DNA from: an uncultured Kineothrix sp.
GTDB taxonomy: Bacteria; Bacillota; Clostridia; Lachnospirales; Lachnospiraceae
Length of the DNA: 64,000 nt
Assembly: GCA_910588855.1 (NCBI GenBank)
Contig: CAJUSR010000003.1
Span: 62,001-126,000 of the forward strand
Reading direction: 5' to 3'
The notes below the pieces were generated by a model, which was not told the origin of the DNA, ran no database searches, and saw only the letters and a program-made list of their open reading frames with translations. Numbering within the stretch: position 1 is the first letter of the stretch; each line of letters opens with the position of its first letter. The position numbers were made by a program, and so were the translations under genes. Shown here one piece after another: positions 18,704 through 27,619 of this stretch.

Positions 18704-19644
18704 AAGTCTCAATAGTGATTCCGGTCTATTATAACGAAGAAAATCTTCGCCCATTGTATGAAGATATTAAAAGAAAGGTAATTGATAAGGTTGACTATGA
18801 CTATGAAATCGTTATGGTCAATGATGGCTCTAAGGATAATAGTTATGGCGTGATGCAGGAGCTGGCTAAAGGGGATAAAAATATAAAAATTATCAGCCTT
18901 GCCAGGAATTTTGGCTCCCATGCCGCAATTTTGTGCGGTTTGGCAAAATGTACCGGAGATTGTGCGGTGGTGAAGGCAGCAGACCTTCAGGAGCCGACGG
19001 AGCTGGTACTTGAAATGGTAGAAAGATGGAAAGCCGGATATAATGTAGTGCTTGCCGTAAGGGAAGGACGTGAGGAGAGCAGGGAGCAAACGATGTTTGC
19101 CAATCTGTATTATGATATAACAAGGAAGGCAGCGCTCCCTAATATGCCAAAGGGAGGTTTTGATGTTTATTTGCTGGACAGGAAGGTTATTCAGGTCTTA
19201 ATGGCCTTGGACGAGAGGAATAGTGCTTTGACAGGGCAGATTCTTTGGAGCGGATTTAAGACAGACAAAGTATATTATACCAGGCTGGCGAGGGAAATTG
19301 GGAAAAGCCGTTGGACTTTACGGAAAAAAGTCCGTTTAGTAGCCGATACCTTATTTAGTTTCTCTACACTTCCGATTACGGTGGTTACCATAGTGGGAAC
19401 GGTATCATTTATAGGTTCCTTGCTTTGGGCTGTTTTGGAAGTAGTTTTTAAGCTAATGGGGATGATTTCGGTAAACGGGTTTACCATGCTTTTTATTTTT
19501 AATTTATTTAGCTTTGGGGTTATTATGCTGACGCTGGGGATTTTGGGGGAATATTTGTGGAGGACTTTTGATGCTTCCCGGAATAGACCGCCTTATATCA
19601 TTGAAGAGGAAAATGATGTAGAAGGTGCGGAGGAAAGGAAATGA
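18700..19644 (+). CDS. Polyprenyl-phosphate sugar transferase, GT2 (GtrB/DPM1-like)
   Basis: A 314-residue protein: GT2 domain (MKVSIVIPVYYNEENL, VNDGSKDNS, LARNFGSHAAI, the DxD-equivalent KAADLQEP) in residues 1-225, followed by two membrane segments near 232-260 and 270-300. This is the layout of GtrB-type enzymes that make undecaprenyl-phosphate-linked monosaccharides for GT-C transferases acting outside the membrane. Several such GT-C proteins surround it, so it probably supplies their donor. ATGA overlap with the isomerase gene. Confidence 0.88.
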   Translation: MKVSIVIPVYYNEENLRPLYEDIKRKVIDKVDYDYEIVMVNDGSKDNSYGVMQELAKGDKNIKIISLARNFGSHAAILCGLAKCTGDCAVVKAADLQEPTELVLEMVERWKAGYNVVLAVREGREESREQTMFANLYYDITRKAALPNMPKGGFDVYLLDRKVIQVLMALDERNSALTGQILWSGFKTDKVYYTRLAREIGKSRWTLRKKVRLVADTLFSFSTLPITVVTIVGTVSFIGSLLWAVLEVVFKLMGMISVNGFTMLFIFNLFSFGVIMLTLGILGEYLWRTFDASRNRPPYIIEEENDVEGAEERK

Positions 19645-19648
19645 AATT

Positions 19649-20740
19649 ATGAGGATTATGCCAAACCGTATGGATAGGGGATTTTATAAGTATCAAAAAG
19701 AGTTTGAAGATAAGGCGTTGAAAGTGCTTCGTTCAGGCTGGTATGTGCTTGGGGAAGAAGTGGATTGCTTTGAGAAGGAGTTTGCTTCATTTGTAGGAAC
19801 AGACTATTGTGTAGGGCTTGCCAGCGGCCTTGATGCACTGTGGATTGCTTTCCGGGTTTTGGGCATAGGAACAGGCGATGAAGTGATTGTGCAGGGAAAT
19901 ACTTACATTGCCAGTGTAATGGGGATTACGATAAACGGTGCCACGCCTGTGTTTGTGGAACCGGATGAATATAATAATATAGATGTGCTGGAAATCGAGA
20001 AGAAAATTACCGGGAGGACAAAAGCCATACTGGCAGTGCATTTATATGGACAGGCTTCCAATATGGAACCGATTGTGGAAATAGCAAAAAAATATAACTT
20101 GAAGTTAGTGGAAGATTGCGCACAATCACACGGGGCTTGTTTCCGGGAGAAAATGACAGGGAGTTTTGGGGATATCGGCTGCTTTTCCTTTTACCCTTCT
20201 AAAAATATGGGGGCTTTCGGAGACGGAGGGGCAATTGTGACGAATGATGAAAATCTGGCGCAGCAAGTGCGTATTTTCAGAAATTATGGAAGCGAAAAAA
20301 GATATTATAATAAAGTGGTAGGAACAAACTCAAGGCTGGACGAACTGCAGGCAGGGTTATTAAGGGTGCGCCTGAAACATCTGGAGGAGCTGAATCAGGA
20401 AAGAGAGAAAATATGCGGCATCTATATAAAGCAAATAGAGAATGAGGCGTTAGAGCTGCCGAAAGTACGGGAAGGGGCTACGACGGTCTGGCATCAGTTT
20501 GTCATTCACAGCAAAAGGCGGGAAGAGCTGATAAAATATCTCAATGAGAAGGAAATTGGAACAATTATCCACTACCCGATTCCTCCTCATTTGTCGGAGG
20601 CGTACGGATACTTGGGATTGGGCAAAGGAAGTTTGCCGATAACGGAAAAATATGCGGATGAAGTATTGTCGATACCCTTATATAATGGGATGACGGCGGA
20701 AGAGCAGGAGTACGTTATTGAAAAGATAAACCGGTTTTAG
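19649..20740 (+). CDS. fdtB: FdtB/QdtB-like dTDP-3-keto-6-deoxyhexose 3-aminotransferase
   Basis: A DegT/DnrJ/EryC1 PLP enzyme of about 363 residues. The PLP lysine is K185 in FYPSKNMGAFGDGG, which is the FdtB/QdtB/DesV style. EDCAQSHGA and GSFGDIGCFSF are also present. With the isomerase upstream it would make dTDP-3-amino-3,6-dideoxyhexose. The soluble acetyltransferase FdtC that normally completes Fuc3NAc or Qui3NAc is not next to it. ATG 19649 is chosen over an upstream GTG because AGGAAAGGAA lies just before it. Confidence 0.85.
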   Translation: MRIMPNRMDRGFYKYQKEFEDKALKVLRSGWYVLGEEVDCFEKEFASFVGTDYCVGLASGLDALWIAFRVLGIGTGDEVIVQGNTYIASVMGITINGATPVFVEPDEYNNIDVLEIEKKITGRTKAILAVHLYGQASNMEPIVEIAKKYNLKLVEDCAQSHGACFREKMTGSFGDIGCFSFYPSKNMGAFGDGGAIVTNDENLAQQVRIFRNYGSEKRYYNKVVGTNSRLDELQAGLLRVRLKHLEELNQEREKICGIYIKQIENEALELPKVREGATTVWHQFVIHSKRREELIKYLNEKEIGTIIHYPIPPHLSEAYGYLGLGKGSLPITEKYADEVLSIPLYNGMTAEEQEYVIEKINRF

Positions 20741-20814
20741 TATATTTGTAAAGCCGGGAGACGGGGGTTCATTACCCGTTGGGTGTTTATATGCGGAAAG
20801 GTTGGCGGGGATGT

Positions 20815-22914
20815 ATGAATAAATATGTAGAAAAAATTTTTTTCTATTGGGATTTCGTTTCGTTTGTGGCGATATTGTTTGCTTCGGAAGCATTAGTGGT
20901 GGCTATTGATGGGCATTTTTATAATGACACGATGTTAATTTACATGTTGCCTTTGCTTTTGTGGGATATCAGGAATAAAACTTACGATACACAGATTAGA
21001 TGGAGCCGGTTAGTGGCAGCGGTTATTGCAGGGGCGGCCGGGAGCCTTGTGATGTATTTTGTTTTTTATAAGGCAAATATGGCAGGAGGATATGTCGGGC
21101 ATATTGCTTTAAAGTGTTTGTATATAGGAGCGGGAACGGCGGTTGTTTACATCTATGCATCGGCATTCTTTAAGGAAAACTTCCGCAAATGGATGAAGCG
21201 GCCGATTGGTGAAAAAATAAGCAATATTATTTTATGCATACTGTTTGTATTTGGAATGTGGATACAAAAGGAAATCCCCATCTATTCTTTGACAGGTTGG
21301 CTGACAGCTGTTATTTGTTTTGCTTCCGGGACAGGGAAGGAAAAGGGGAGCGGGAGGGAAAATATATGTTCTGCTCTGTTTGCCGGGATTTATGCTTGCT
21401 GTATGTCTTTTGGGAATATGATTCACATAAGCGGTTTTTTGGGCAATATAGGGTTTGGGCTTATACTTGGCATGGTGGTAAGCATTGCCGGCTGGTATCC
21501 GATATGGAGGCAATGCATATCTGTCCTTTTGTCTTTCCTTGACCGGGATATAAAACTGTCTGTTGTGTATGGGAACAGGAAAAAGAGGTTTGCCTTCTTT
21601 ATGTTATTGATGCTGGCGGCGTGGCTTCCATACTTCCTTGGATTTTATCCGGGGGTACTCAGCAGCGATTCGATTACGCAGATAAGGCAGGTGATTGGGC
21701 AGCTGACGCCAAATAATCATCATCCGTGGATACACACCCAGTTGATAAGAGGATGCTATTGGATTGGATGTGCGGTGTTGGGAAGCGCTAATGGCGGGGT
21801 AGCCGTTTATTCTATGGTATCGATGATTCTGCTGGCAGGGGCTTTTGCCGGTATATGCGAATGGCAATGCCGTGTTGGAATGCCGCGTATCATTAGGGTT
21901 TTAAGCATTATTTTCCTTGCCTTATGTCCTTTTAATGGGATTTATGCCATTACTATGTGGAAGGATATTCCGTTTGCTGCATTTGTCATATGCTTTATAC
22001 TGGTTATCTTTGAGCTGACGGAAAGCGGCAGTGGAAAAGGAAAAGCAGCGGCATATGTGGTTTTGAGCATTTTGGTTTGTACTTTCAGAAGCAATGGGAT
22101 TTATGTTTGGATATTTACGGTTTTCTTTCTGCTTTGGCAGCTAAGACGGGATTGGAAAAAATGGGCCTTCCTTTCCGCGGTGGCGATGTCTGTCGTTCTG
22201 CTGTATAAAATGTTGCTGCTGCCATCTTTGGGGATTGCCGAACCGGATACGATAGAATCCCTTTCTATTCCTGCGCAGCAGATTGCGTGTGTTATAGCAA
22301 AAGGAGGAGAAGTTTCCGACACTGCAATGAGGGATTTGGAACAAGTAGTGGATATTGCCCAGGTGCCGGAGATGTATAACAGGTATAGCCATACGTCGGA
22401 TCCGATAAAGAAGCTGGTGCGCTCTTGTGGCAATATGGGGTATATAAAAGAAAACAAAAGCCGTTTTGCAAAGTTATATATTGAAACAGGATTAAAAAAC
22501 CCTTATTATTATTTAGAAGCTTTTATAGAACAGACAAAAGGTTATTGGTACCACAAAGTAAATGATTGGATTTATCATACGGTTTTTATTACGGATAATG
22601 AGATAAATATCTATCGGGATGGGAAACTGCCCGGCATAGTGATAAAAGGGATGGAAAAATTGCTTGACTTATGCCTTAACGGATTTCATGTAGTATGGAG
22701 TTTGGCATTGTTTATGTATGCTGTTTTGTTTGGGATATTAGTGTCCTTCATAAAGAAAAAGCCATTCGTATTATATATGCCGCTGTTAGGGGTGGTACTT
22801 ACGTTGATGATTGCTACGCCGCGCTATGGCGACTTCCGGTATGTATATCCGCTGTTTGCCGCATTGCCCCTGTATATGGGGAATATGGTATACGTTTCTC
22901 AGAATAGGGAATAA
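20815..22914 (+). CDS. Large multi-pass membrane protein, GT-C-like (DUF6020-like)
   Basis: About 699 residues with roughly fourteen hydrophobic segments. The loop LGFYPGVLSSDSITQIRQV followed by NNHHPWIHT, and later TMWKDIPFA and FRSNGIYVW, match what I recall of the DUF6020 group of GT-C-like proteins found in clostridial glycan loci. The acidic and histidine-rich loop after an early membrane segment would face outside. ATG 20815 is preceded by GGCGGGG; starts at 20779 and 20791 have no ribosome site. A donor made by one of the two GtrB-like enzymes nearby is plausible. Substrate unknown. Confidence 0.65.
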   Translation: MNKYVEKIFFYWDFVSFVAILFASEALVVAIDGHFYNDTMLIYMLPLLLWDIRNKTYDTQIRWSRLVAAVIAGAAGSLVMYFVFYKANMAGGYVGHIALKCLYIGAGTAVVYIYASAFFKENFRKWMKRPIGEKISNIILCILFVFGMWIQKEIPIYSLTGWLTAVICFASGTGKEKGSGRENICSALFAGIYACCMSFGNMIHISGFLGNIGFGLILGMVVSIAGWYPIWRQCISVLLSFLDRDIKLSVVYGNRKKRFAFFMLLMLAAWLPYFLGFYPGVLSSDSITQIRQVIGQLTPNNHHPWIHTQLIRGCYWIGCAVLGSANGGVAVYSMVSMILLAGAFAGICEWQCRVGMPRIIRVLSIIFLALCPFNGIYAITMWKDIPFAAFVICFILVIFELTESGSGKGKAAAYVVLSILVCTFRSNGIYVWIFTVFFLLWQLRRDWKKWAFLSAVAMSVVLLYKMLLLPSLGIAEPDTIESLSIPAQQIACVIAKGGEVSDTAMRDLEQVVDIAQVPEMYNRYSHTSDPIKKLVRSCGNMGYIKENKSRFAKLYIETGLKNPYYYLEAFIEQTKGYWYHKVNDWIYHTVFITDNEINIYRDGKLPGIVIKGMEKLLDLCLNGFHVVWSLALFMYAVLFGILVSFIKKKPFVLYMPLLGVVLTLMIATPRYGDFRYVYPLFAALPLYMGNMVYVSQNRE

Positions 22915-22940
22915 ACGAGAAAACAAAAGGAGAAGGAACT

Positions 22941-25247
22941 TTGAAGAAAAAATTAGCGATTTTGATAGTGGTAGAAATATTGGCAATGGTTCTGGCAATT
23001 TATGCTTCGGTAAATCATTTCCATAAAAATGAAATTACAGTTAGCTATGGACAAGATGATTTCCAATGCCTGGCTGGGGATTCGGATAATGGCTTTTATG
23101 TGGAAGCCGGAATGGAAAATTTTAAGGAAATCCAGGTTGGGCTTCCCAAAGAGGAACTTCCCCGGGGCAGTTATGTGGTTGATGTGGAATACCAATCGGA
23201 GGGGGTTGCCCACTTGGCGGTAAACTACTCTCATGGGAGAGGGAACTGGGATTTAAGCGGAAAAGTTATGCTGAGTGATGGGGAATCCCATAAAAAATTT
23301 GGTATAACCGTAGAAGATGGAGGGGAGCCGTTTTTTATAGCCGGACGTTTGAACAGTGAATGTCTGCAAGGGGACTATCTGCTTCTTCTGGGGATAACGA
23401 TTAGCCGTTCTTTTGAATGGTACAGCGTGCGCCTGCTTGGTTTGTTTTTGCTTTTACTTGTCCTGGATATGGGTATTTGCCTGTACCATTTGAGGGAAAA
23501 AATAAATTTTACTGCTGAAAAGAAAAAGGCTTTGACAGCGGTATGTATGATTGCATTTGTTGCATCTATACCGCTTTTGGCGGACTACATCTATATGCAG
23601 CAGGATATAATCTTTCACCTGAACAGGATAGAAGGGATAAAGGAAGGGCTGCAGGCAGGGGATTTTCCTGTAAGAATACAGCCGCAATGGTTAAATGGGC
23701 ACGGATATCCGGTATCTGTTTTTTACGGTGACTTTTGGTTATATATCCCCGCTTTGTTAAGTTTGGCAGGCGTGGCAATCCAGACTTGCTATATGGTTTT
23801 TATAGCATTGACGAATATTGCAACGGCAGGGGTTTCTTATATTTGTTTCCGGAAAATGAGCGGCAGCCGTAAGGTTGGCCTGGCAGCGTCAGCCTTATAT
23901 ACTTTAAACGTATACCGGCTGACCAATATTTACGTGCGGTCTGCGGTCGGTGAATTTACCGCTATGATATTTTTCCCTATTATTTTATTTGGCTTATGGT
24001 ATATTTTCACAAATAGCCCTGAGACCGTGAAAAAGGGGCGGATTTGGGCGTTGCTGTCTTTTGGGTATATAGGGGTGTTGTTTTCCCATTTGATTAGTTG
24101 TGAAATGGTAGGGTTATTCACCATATTGGCTTGTATCCTGCAAATAAAAAAAGTTTTTGTGAAAGAAAGATTTTTGGAATTGTCAAAAGCGTTGCTTGGA
24201 TTAGTGATAGCCGGGGCATGGTTCTGGGTTCCCTTGTTAGAATATATGCAGCTAGATTTTGTTTCAAGCGATATGAACCGGTTTTCTATACACCGCCAGC
24301 AGGAGAGGGGGATGTTTTGGGCGCAGTTTTTTTCTACCCGCTATGATGTCAATGGAGGCAGCCTGGCAAGTTCTATGGGGATGACAGGGGAGATGCCATT
24401 GACTCTGGGGACTGCGTTTTTATTAATTTTGCTGGCAGCCGTTTATATATGCATTTGTTCCCGGAAAGGGATAAGGGATAAAAAGGAGTGGATAATCGGT
24501 GTGGGACTGACAGCGTTGTCAGTCTGGATTTGTACGATAGATTTCCCGTTCCGGTGGATAGGGGAGAAGTTTGAGTTTGCCAAGCTGTTGCTTAACAGTC
24601 TACAGTTCCCCTGGCGCTTTTTGGCGATTGCCGTCTTACTGTGTGTATGGGTTTTTGTCATGATTATGGCGAATATGGATTTTAAGGAGACGGAAAAGGG
24701 GATTTTTGCTGTGGTAGTTTGTGTCATGTTGCTGGTAAACGGCATGGATTTGATGAGCGAAGTCATGAATGATTCGGAAGTGGCGAGGGTTTATGACGGG
24801 AGGATTTTGTCTTCGCTGTGGGTACAGGGCGGAGAGTATATGTATAGTGGCTTCGATATGGAGGATTATGTAAATGAAATAACAGATATAGAGGAAGGGA
24901 TAGATGTTATTGAATGGAAAAAAGGGAGCAATGCGGTGGAATTGTATGTTTCCAACAATTCAGGGGAGGAGCGGACTCTGGAACTTCCTGTGATTTTTTA
25001 TAAAGGATACCGTGGGAAAGATATCAGGACTGGGGAAGAGCTGATGATTAGCAACGGGAAATCCCATAGGGTGAAGCTGCATTTGCCGGGAGGATATTCG
25101 GGGAATGTAAAAGTAGAATTTTCGGAACCCTGGTATTGGAGAGCGGCGGAATTGGTTTCTTTGACCGGTTTTATATTGGCAGTGGCTTTCTTTATACGCG
25201 AAAAATATAGATTGGAAAAGGGAACCAAATTATTTTTGAACGGTTAA
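22941..25247 (+). CDS. Multi-pass membrane protein with YfhO-like layout
   Basis: A 768-residue protein starting at TTG 22941 behind GGAGAAGG. One N-terminal anchor (residues 4-24) is followed by an extracytoplasmic beta-rich region (25-150), then about eleven membrane segments. The loop DYIYMQQDIIFHLNRIEG with its acidic residue and histidine resembles YfhO/6-pyruvoyl-tetrahydropterin-synthase-related membrane proteins, a GT-C-like group that adds sugars to lipoteichoic acids or glycans. The C-terminal part (residues 620-740) is a second beta-rich outside domain before a last anchor. Family call is moderate; the sugar and acceptor are not readable. Confidence 0.6.
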   Translation: MKKKLAILIVVEILAMVLAIYASVNHFHKNEITVSYGQDDFQCLAGDSDNGFYVEAGMENFKEIQVGLPKEELPRGSYVVDVEYQSEGVAHLAVNYSHGRGNWDLSGKVMLSDGESHKKFGITVEDGGEPFFIAGRLNSECLQGDYLLLLGITISRSFEWYSVRLLGLFLLLLVLDMGICLYHLREKINFTAEKKKALTAVCMIAFVASIPLLADYIYMQQDIIFHLNRIEGIKEGLQAGDFPVRIQPQWLNGHGYPVSVFYGDFWLYIPALLSLAGVAIQTCYMVFIALTNIATAGVSYICFRKMSGSRKVGLAASALYTLNVYRLTNIYVRSAVGEFTAMIFFPIILFGLWYIFTNSPETVKKGRIWALLSFGYIGVLFSHLISCEMVGLFTILACILQIKKVFVKERFLELSKALLGLVIAGAWFWVPLLEYMQLDFVSSDMNRFSIHRQQERGMFWAQFFSTRYDVNGGSLASSMGMTGEMPLTLGTAFLLILLAAVYICICSRKGIRDKKEWIIGVGLTALSVWICTIDFPFRWIGEKFEFAKLLLNSLQFPWRFLAIAVLLCVWVFVMIMANMDFKETEKGIFAVVVCVMLLVNGMDLMSEVMNDSEVARVYDGRILSSLWVQGGEYMYSGFDMEDYVNEITDIEEGIDVIEWKKGSNAVELYVSNNSGEERTLELPVIFYKGYRGKDIRTGEELMISNGKSHRVKLHLPGGYSGNVKVEFSEPWYWRAAELVSLTGFILAVAFFIREKYRLEKGTKLFLNG

Positions 25248-25267
25248 GGGAAAGGAGGGAGAAGGCG

Positions 25268-26248
25268 TTGTATGGAAATATTTTATATGTGGTAATTCCC
25301 TGTTATAATGAAGAAGAGGTTTTGCCGGAAACAGCAAGACGTTTAAAAGATAAAATGGAAGATTTGATAAAAAAAAGAATGATTTCGGAGGCAAGCAAGG
25401 TTATATTCGTTAATGATGGGTCGAAAGATTGCACATGGGAATTGATTGAAAAGCTGCATGAAAAAGATTACTTCTATGGCGGAATCAACCTAACCCGTAA
25501 CAGGGGGCACCAGAATGCTCTTTTGGCGGGGCTTATGATGGCAAAGGAATATGCCGACATGGTAATTTCCATGGATGCCGATTTGCAGGATGACATTAAC
25601 GCTGTGGATGAGATGGTGGAGAAGTACCAAAGCGGCATTGATATTGTATATGGTGTACGCAGCAGCAGGGCGAAAGATACTTTTTTTAAAAGGGCTACGG
25701 CAGAAGGATTTTATAAAACAATGAAATTCCTTGGTGCGGATACTGTGTTTAATCATGCGGATTACCGGTTAATGAGTAAGCGCGCTATCGAAGGGCTGGC
25801 AAAATTTAAAGAAGTCAATTTATTTTTGCGGGGAATTATCCCTATGGTAGGATATCCTTCTGATTTTGTATATTATGAGAGGGGAGAACGTTTTGCCGGT
25901 GAGAGTAAATATCCTTTAAAAAAGATGCTGGCTTTTGCCGTGGAGGGAATTACCTCCCTAAGTATCAGGCCCATCCGGTTGATTACCGTTTTAGGTTTTT
26001 TTATCTTTTTAATCAGTATTATGATGTTAGTTTATAGTTTTATACGGCACTTTATGGGCGCTACTATAATAGGCTGGACCACTCTCATGGTTTCGATATG
26101 GGCGACTGGCGGATTGATTTTGTTGTCTCTTGGGGTAGTGGGGGAATATATAGGGAAGATATATCTGGAAACAAAGGGAAGGCCGCAGTATTTGGTGGAA
26201 AAGTTTTTGCATGATAAGGCAGGGGAAGACGTGGAAAAAGATGAGTAA
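25268..26248 (+). CDS. Polyprenyl-phosphate sugar transferase, GT2 (DPM1/GtrB-like), second copy
   Basis: A 326-residue GT2 protein with VVIPCYNEEEVLPE, VNDGSKDCTWE, LTRNRGHQNALLAG and the metal-binding SMDADLQDD, followed by two C-terminal membrane segments (near 238-262 and 272-300). Same design as the gene at 18700 but clearly divergent, so two different undecaprenyl-phosphate sugars are likely made. TTG 25268 is the start, with AAGGAGGGAG upstream. It follows the YfhO-like GT-C gene by 20 bases, the usual pairing of donor enzyme and GT-C user. Confidence 0.88.
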   Translation: MYGNILYVVIPCYNEEEVLPETARRLKDKMEDLIKKRMISEASKVIFVNDGSKDCTWELIEKLHEKDYFYGGINLTRNRGHQNALLAGLMMAKEYADMVISMDADLQDDINAVDEMVEKYQSGIDIVYGVRSSRAKDTFFKRATAEGFYKTMKFLGADTVFNHADYRLMSKRAIEGLAKFKEVNLFLRGIIPMVGYPSDFVYYERGERFAGESKYPLKKMLAFAVEGITSLSIRPIRLITVLGFFIFLISIMMLVYSFIRHFMGATIIGWTTLMVSIWATGGLILLSLGVVGEYIGKIYLETKGRPQYLVEKFLHDKAGEDVEKDE

Positions 26249-26307
26249 AGGCTGAAGATATAGTGGAAAGACAGATGGGAAATAATGGACAAATAAAGGA
26301 GAAAATC

Positions 26308-27618
26308 ATGAAATTAGTAGTAGCCGGAACAGGATATGTGGGTTTGGTAGCGGGCGTATGTTTTGCTGAAGCGGGTCATGACGTTACTTGCGTGGATGTA
26401 GATGCGGATAAAGTAAAGCTGATGGAATCCGGCATTTCCCCGATATATGAAGAGGGATTGGAAGCATTGATGAAAAAGAATAATGCGGAAGGCAGGCTGC
26501 ATTATACGGTGGATTATAAAAATGCCTATAAGGATGCGGACGCTATTTTTATAGGGGTGGGAACTCCGGAGCAACCTGATGGGTCCGCTAATTTGAGCTA
26601 TATTGCTATGGTATCCAGACAGATTGCAGAGTCGGTGGAACGGGATTGCCTGGTGGTAGTAAAGTCTACGGTTCCGGTAGGCACGAATGATAAAGTAGAG
26701 CAATTTATCAAGGATTTTCTTGTCCATGACGTGAAAGTAGAAGTGGCATCCAACCCGGAATTTTTAGCACAAGGTTCGGCGGTACATGATACGCTTTATG
26801 CGGCGAGGATTATTATCGGAACGGAAAGTAAAGATGCAGAGCGGCTCTTAAGAGAGATTTATGAGCCATTTCATCTTCCGATTGTGTCCGTCAGTCGCAG
26901 GAGTGCGGAAATGATAAAGTATGCCAGCAACGACTTTCTTGCGTTAAAAATATCTTATATGAATGATATTGCCAATCTTTGTGAACTGGTGGGGGCGGAT
27001 ATAGAAGATGTTGCAAAAGGGATGAGTTATGATGCCAGAATAGGGGCAAACTTTTTAAAGGCTGGTATTGGATATGGAGGAAGCTGTTTCCCGAAGGATA
27101 CAAAAGCTCTGAAATTCCTTGCGGATAAAGTAGGGTATCATTTGGAGACAGTTGAGGCTGCGGTGGCGGTCAATGTCAGGCAAAAAACAAAGCTATTCCA
27201 GAAAGCCAGCGATAGGATGATTACGTTTCAGGGACTGAAAGCCGCGGTGCTTGGTCTAGCGTTTAAACCGGGTACGGATGATTTGCGGGAGGCTCCGTCC
27301 ATCGATAATGTGGAATTACTTCTGGCCAATGGGGCGGAAGTTTATGCTTATGATCCGGCTGCTGCGGATAATTTTAAGAAACGGTATCCGGAGGGGAGCA
27401 TCGGCAAAGGGAGGATTGCTTATGTAAACAAACCGGAAGATGCTTTACAGGGGGCAAATATCTGCTTTATTTTTACGGAGTGGAAGGAAATTAAAGAGAT
27501 ACCATCTAAGTGTTTTAAGGAATTGATGCAGACCCCTTTGGTTTATGACGGAAGAAACGTATATGATGTAAATGAGATGAGAGAAAACGGGATAGAATAT
27601 TATAGTATAGGGCGTTAA
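26308..27618 (+). CDS. ugd: UDP-glucose 6-dehydrogenase
   Basis: A 436-residue NAD-dependent dehydrogenase that oxidises UDP-glucose (or a related UDP-hexose) to the uronic acid. GTGYVG (7-12) binds NAD; the catalytic cysteine is C260 in GIGYGGSCFPKD; SNPEFLAQGSAV and PGTDDLREAPS are also diagnostic of the Ugd/TuaD family. Start at ATG 26308 with AAAGGAG nine bases upstream. It supplies glucuronic acid-type sugars for the cluster. UDP-ManNAc or UDP-GlcNAc dehydrogenase activity is less likely but not excluded. Confidence 0.92.
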   Translation: MKLVVAGTGYVGLVAGVCFAEAGHDVTCVDVDADKVKLMESGISPIYEEGLEALMKKNNAEGRLHYTVDYKNAYKDADAIFIGVGTPEQPDGSANLSYIAMVSRQIAESVERDCLVVVKSTVPVGTNDKVEQFIKDFLVHDVKVEVASNPEFLAQGSAVHDTLYAARIIIGTESKDAERLLREIYEPFHLPIVSVSRRSAEMIKYASNDFLALKISYMNDIANLCELVGADIEDVAKGMSYDARIGANFLKAGIGYGGSCFPKDTKALKFLADKVGYHLETVEAAVAVNVRQKTKLFQKASDRMITFQGLKAAVLGLAFKPGTDDLREAPSIDNVELLLANGAEVYAYDPAAADNFKKRYPEGSIGKGRIAYVNKPEDALQGANICFIFTEWKEIKEIPSKCFKELMQTPLVYDGRNVYDVNEMRENGIEYYSIGR

Positions 27619-27619
27619 C

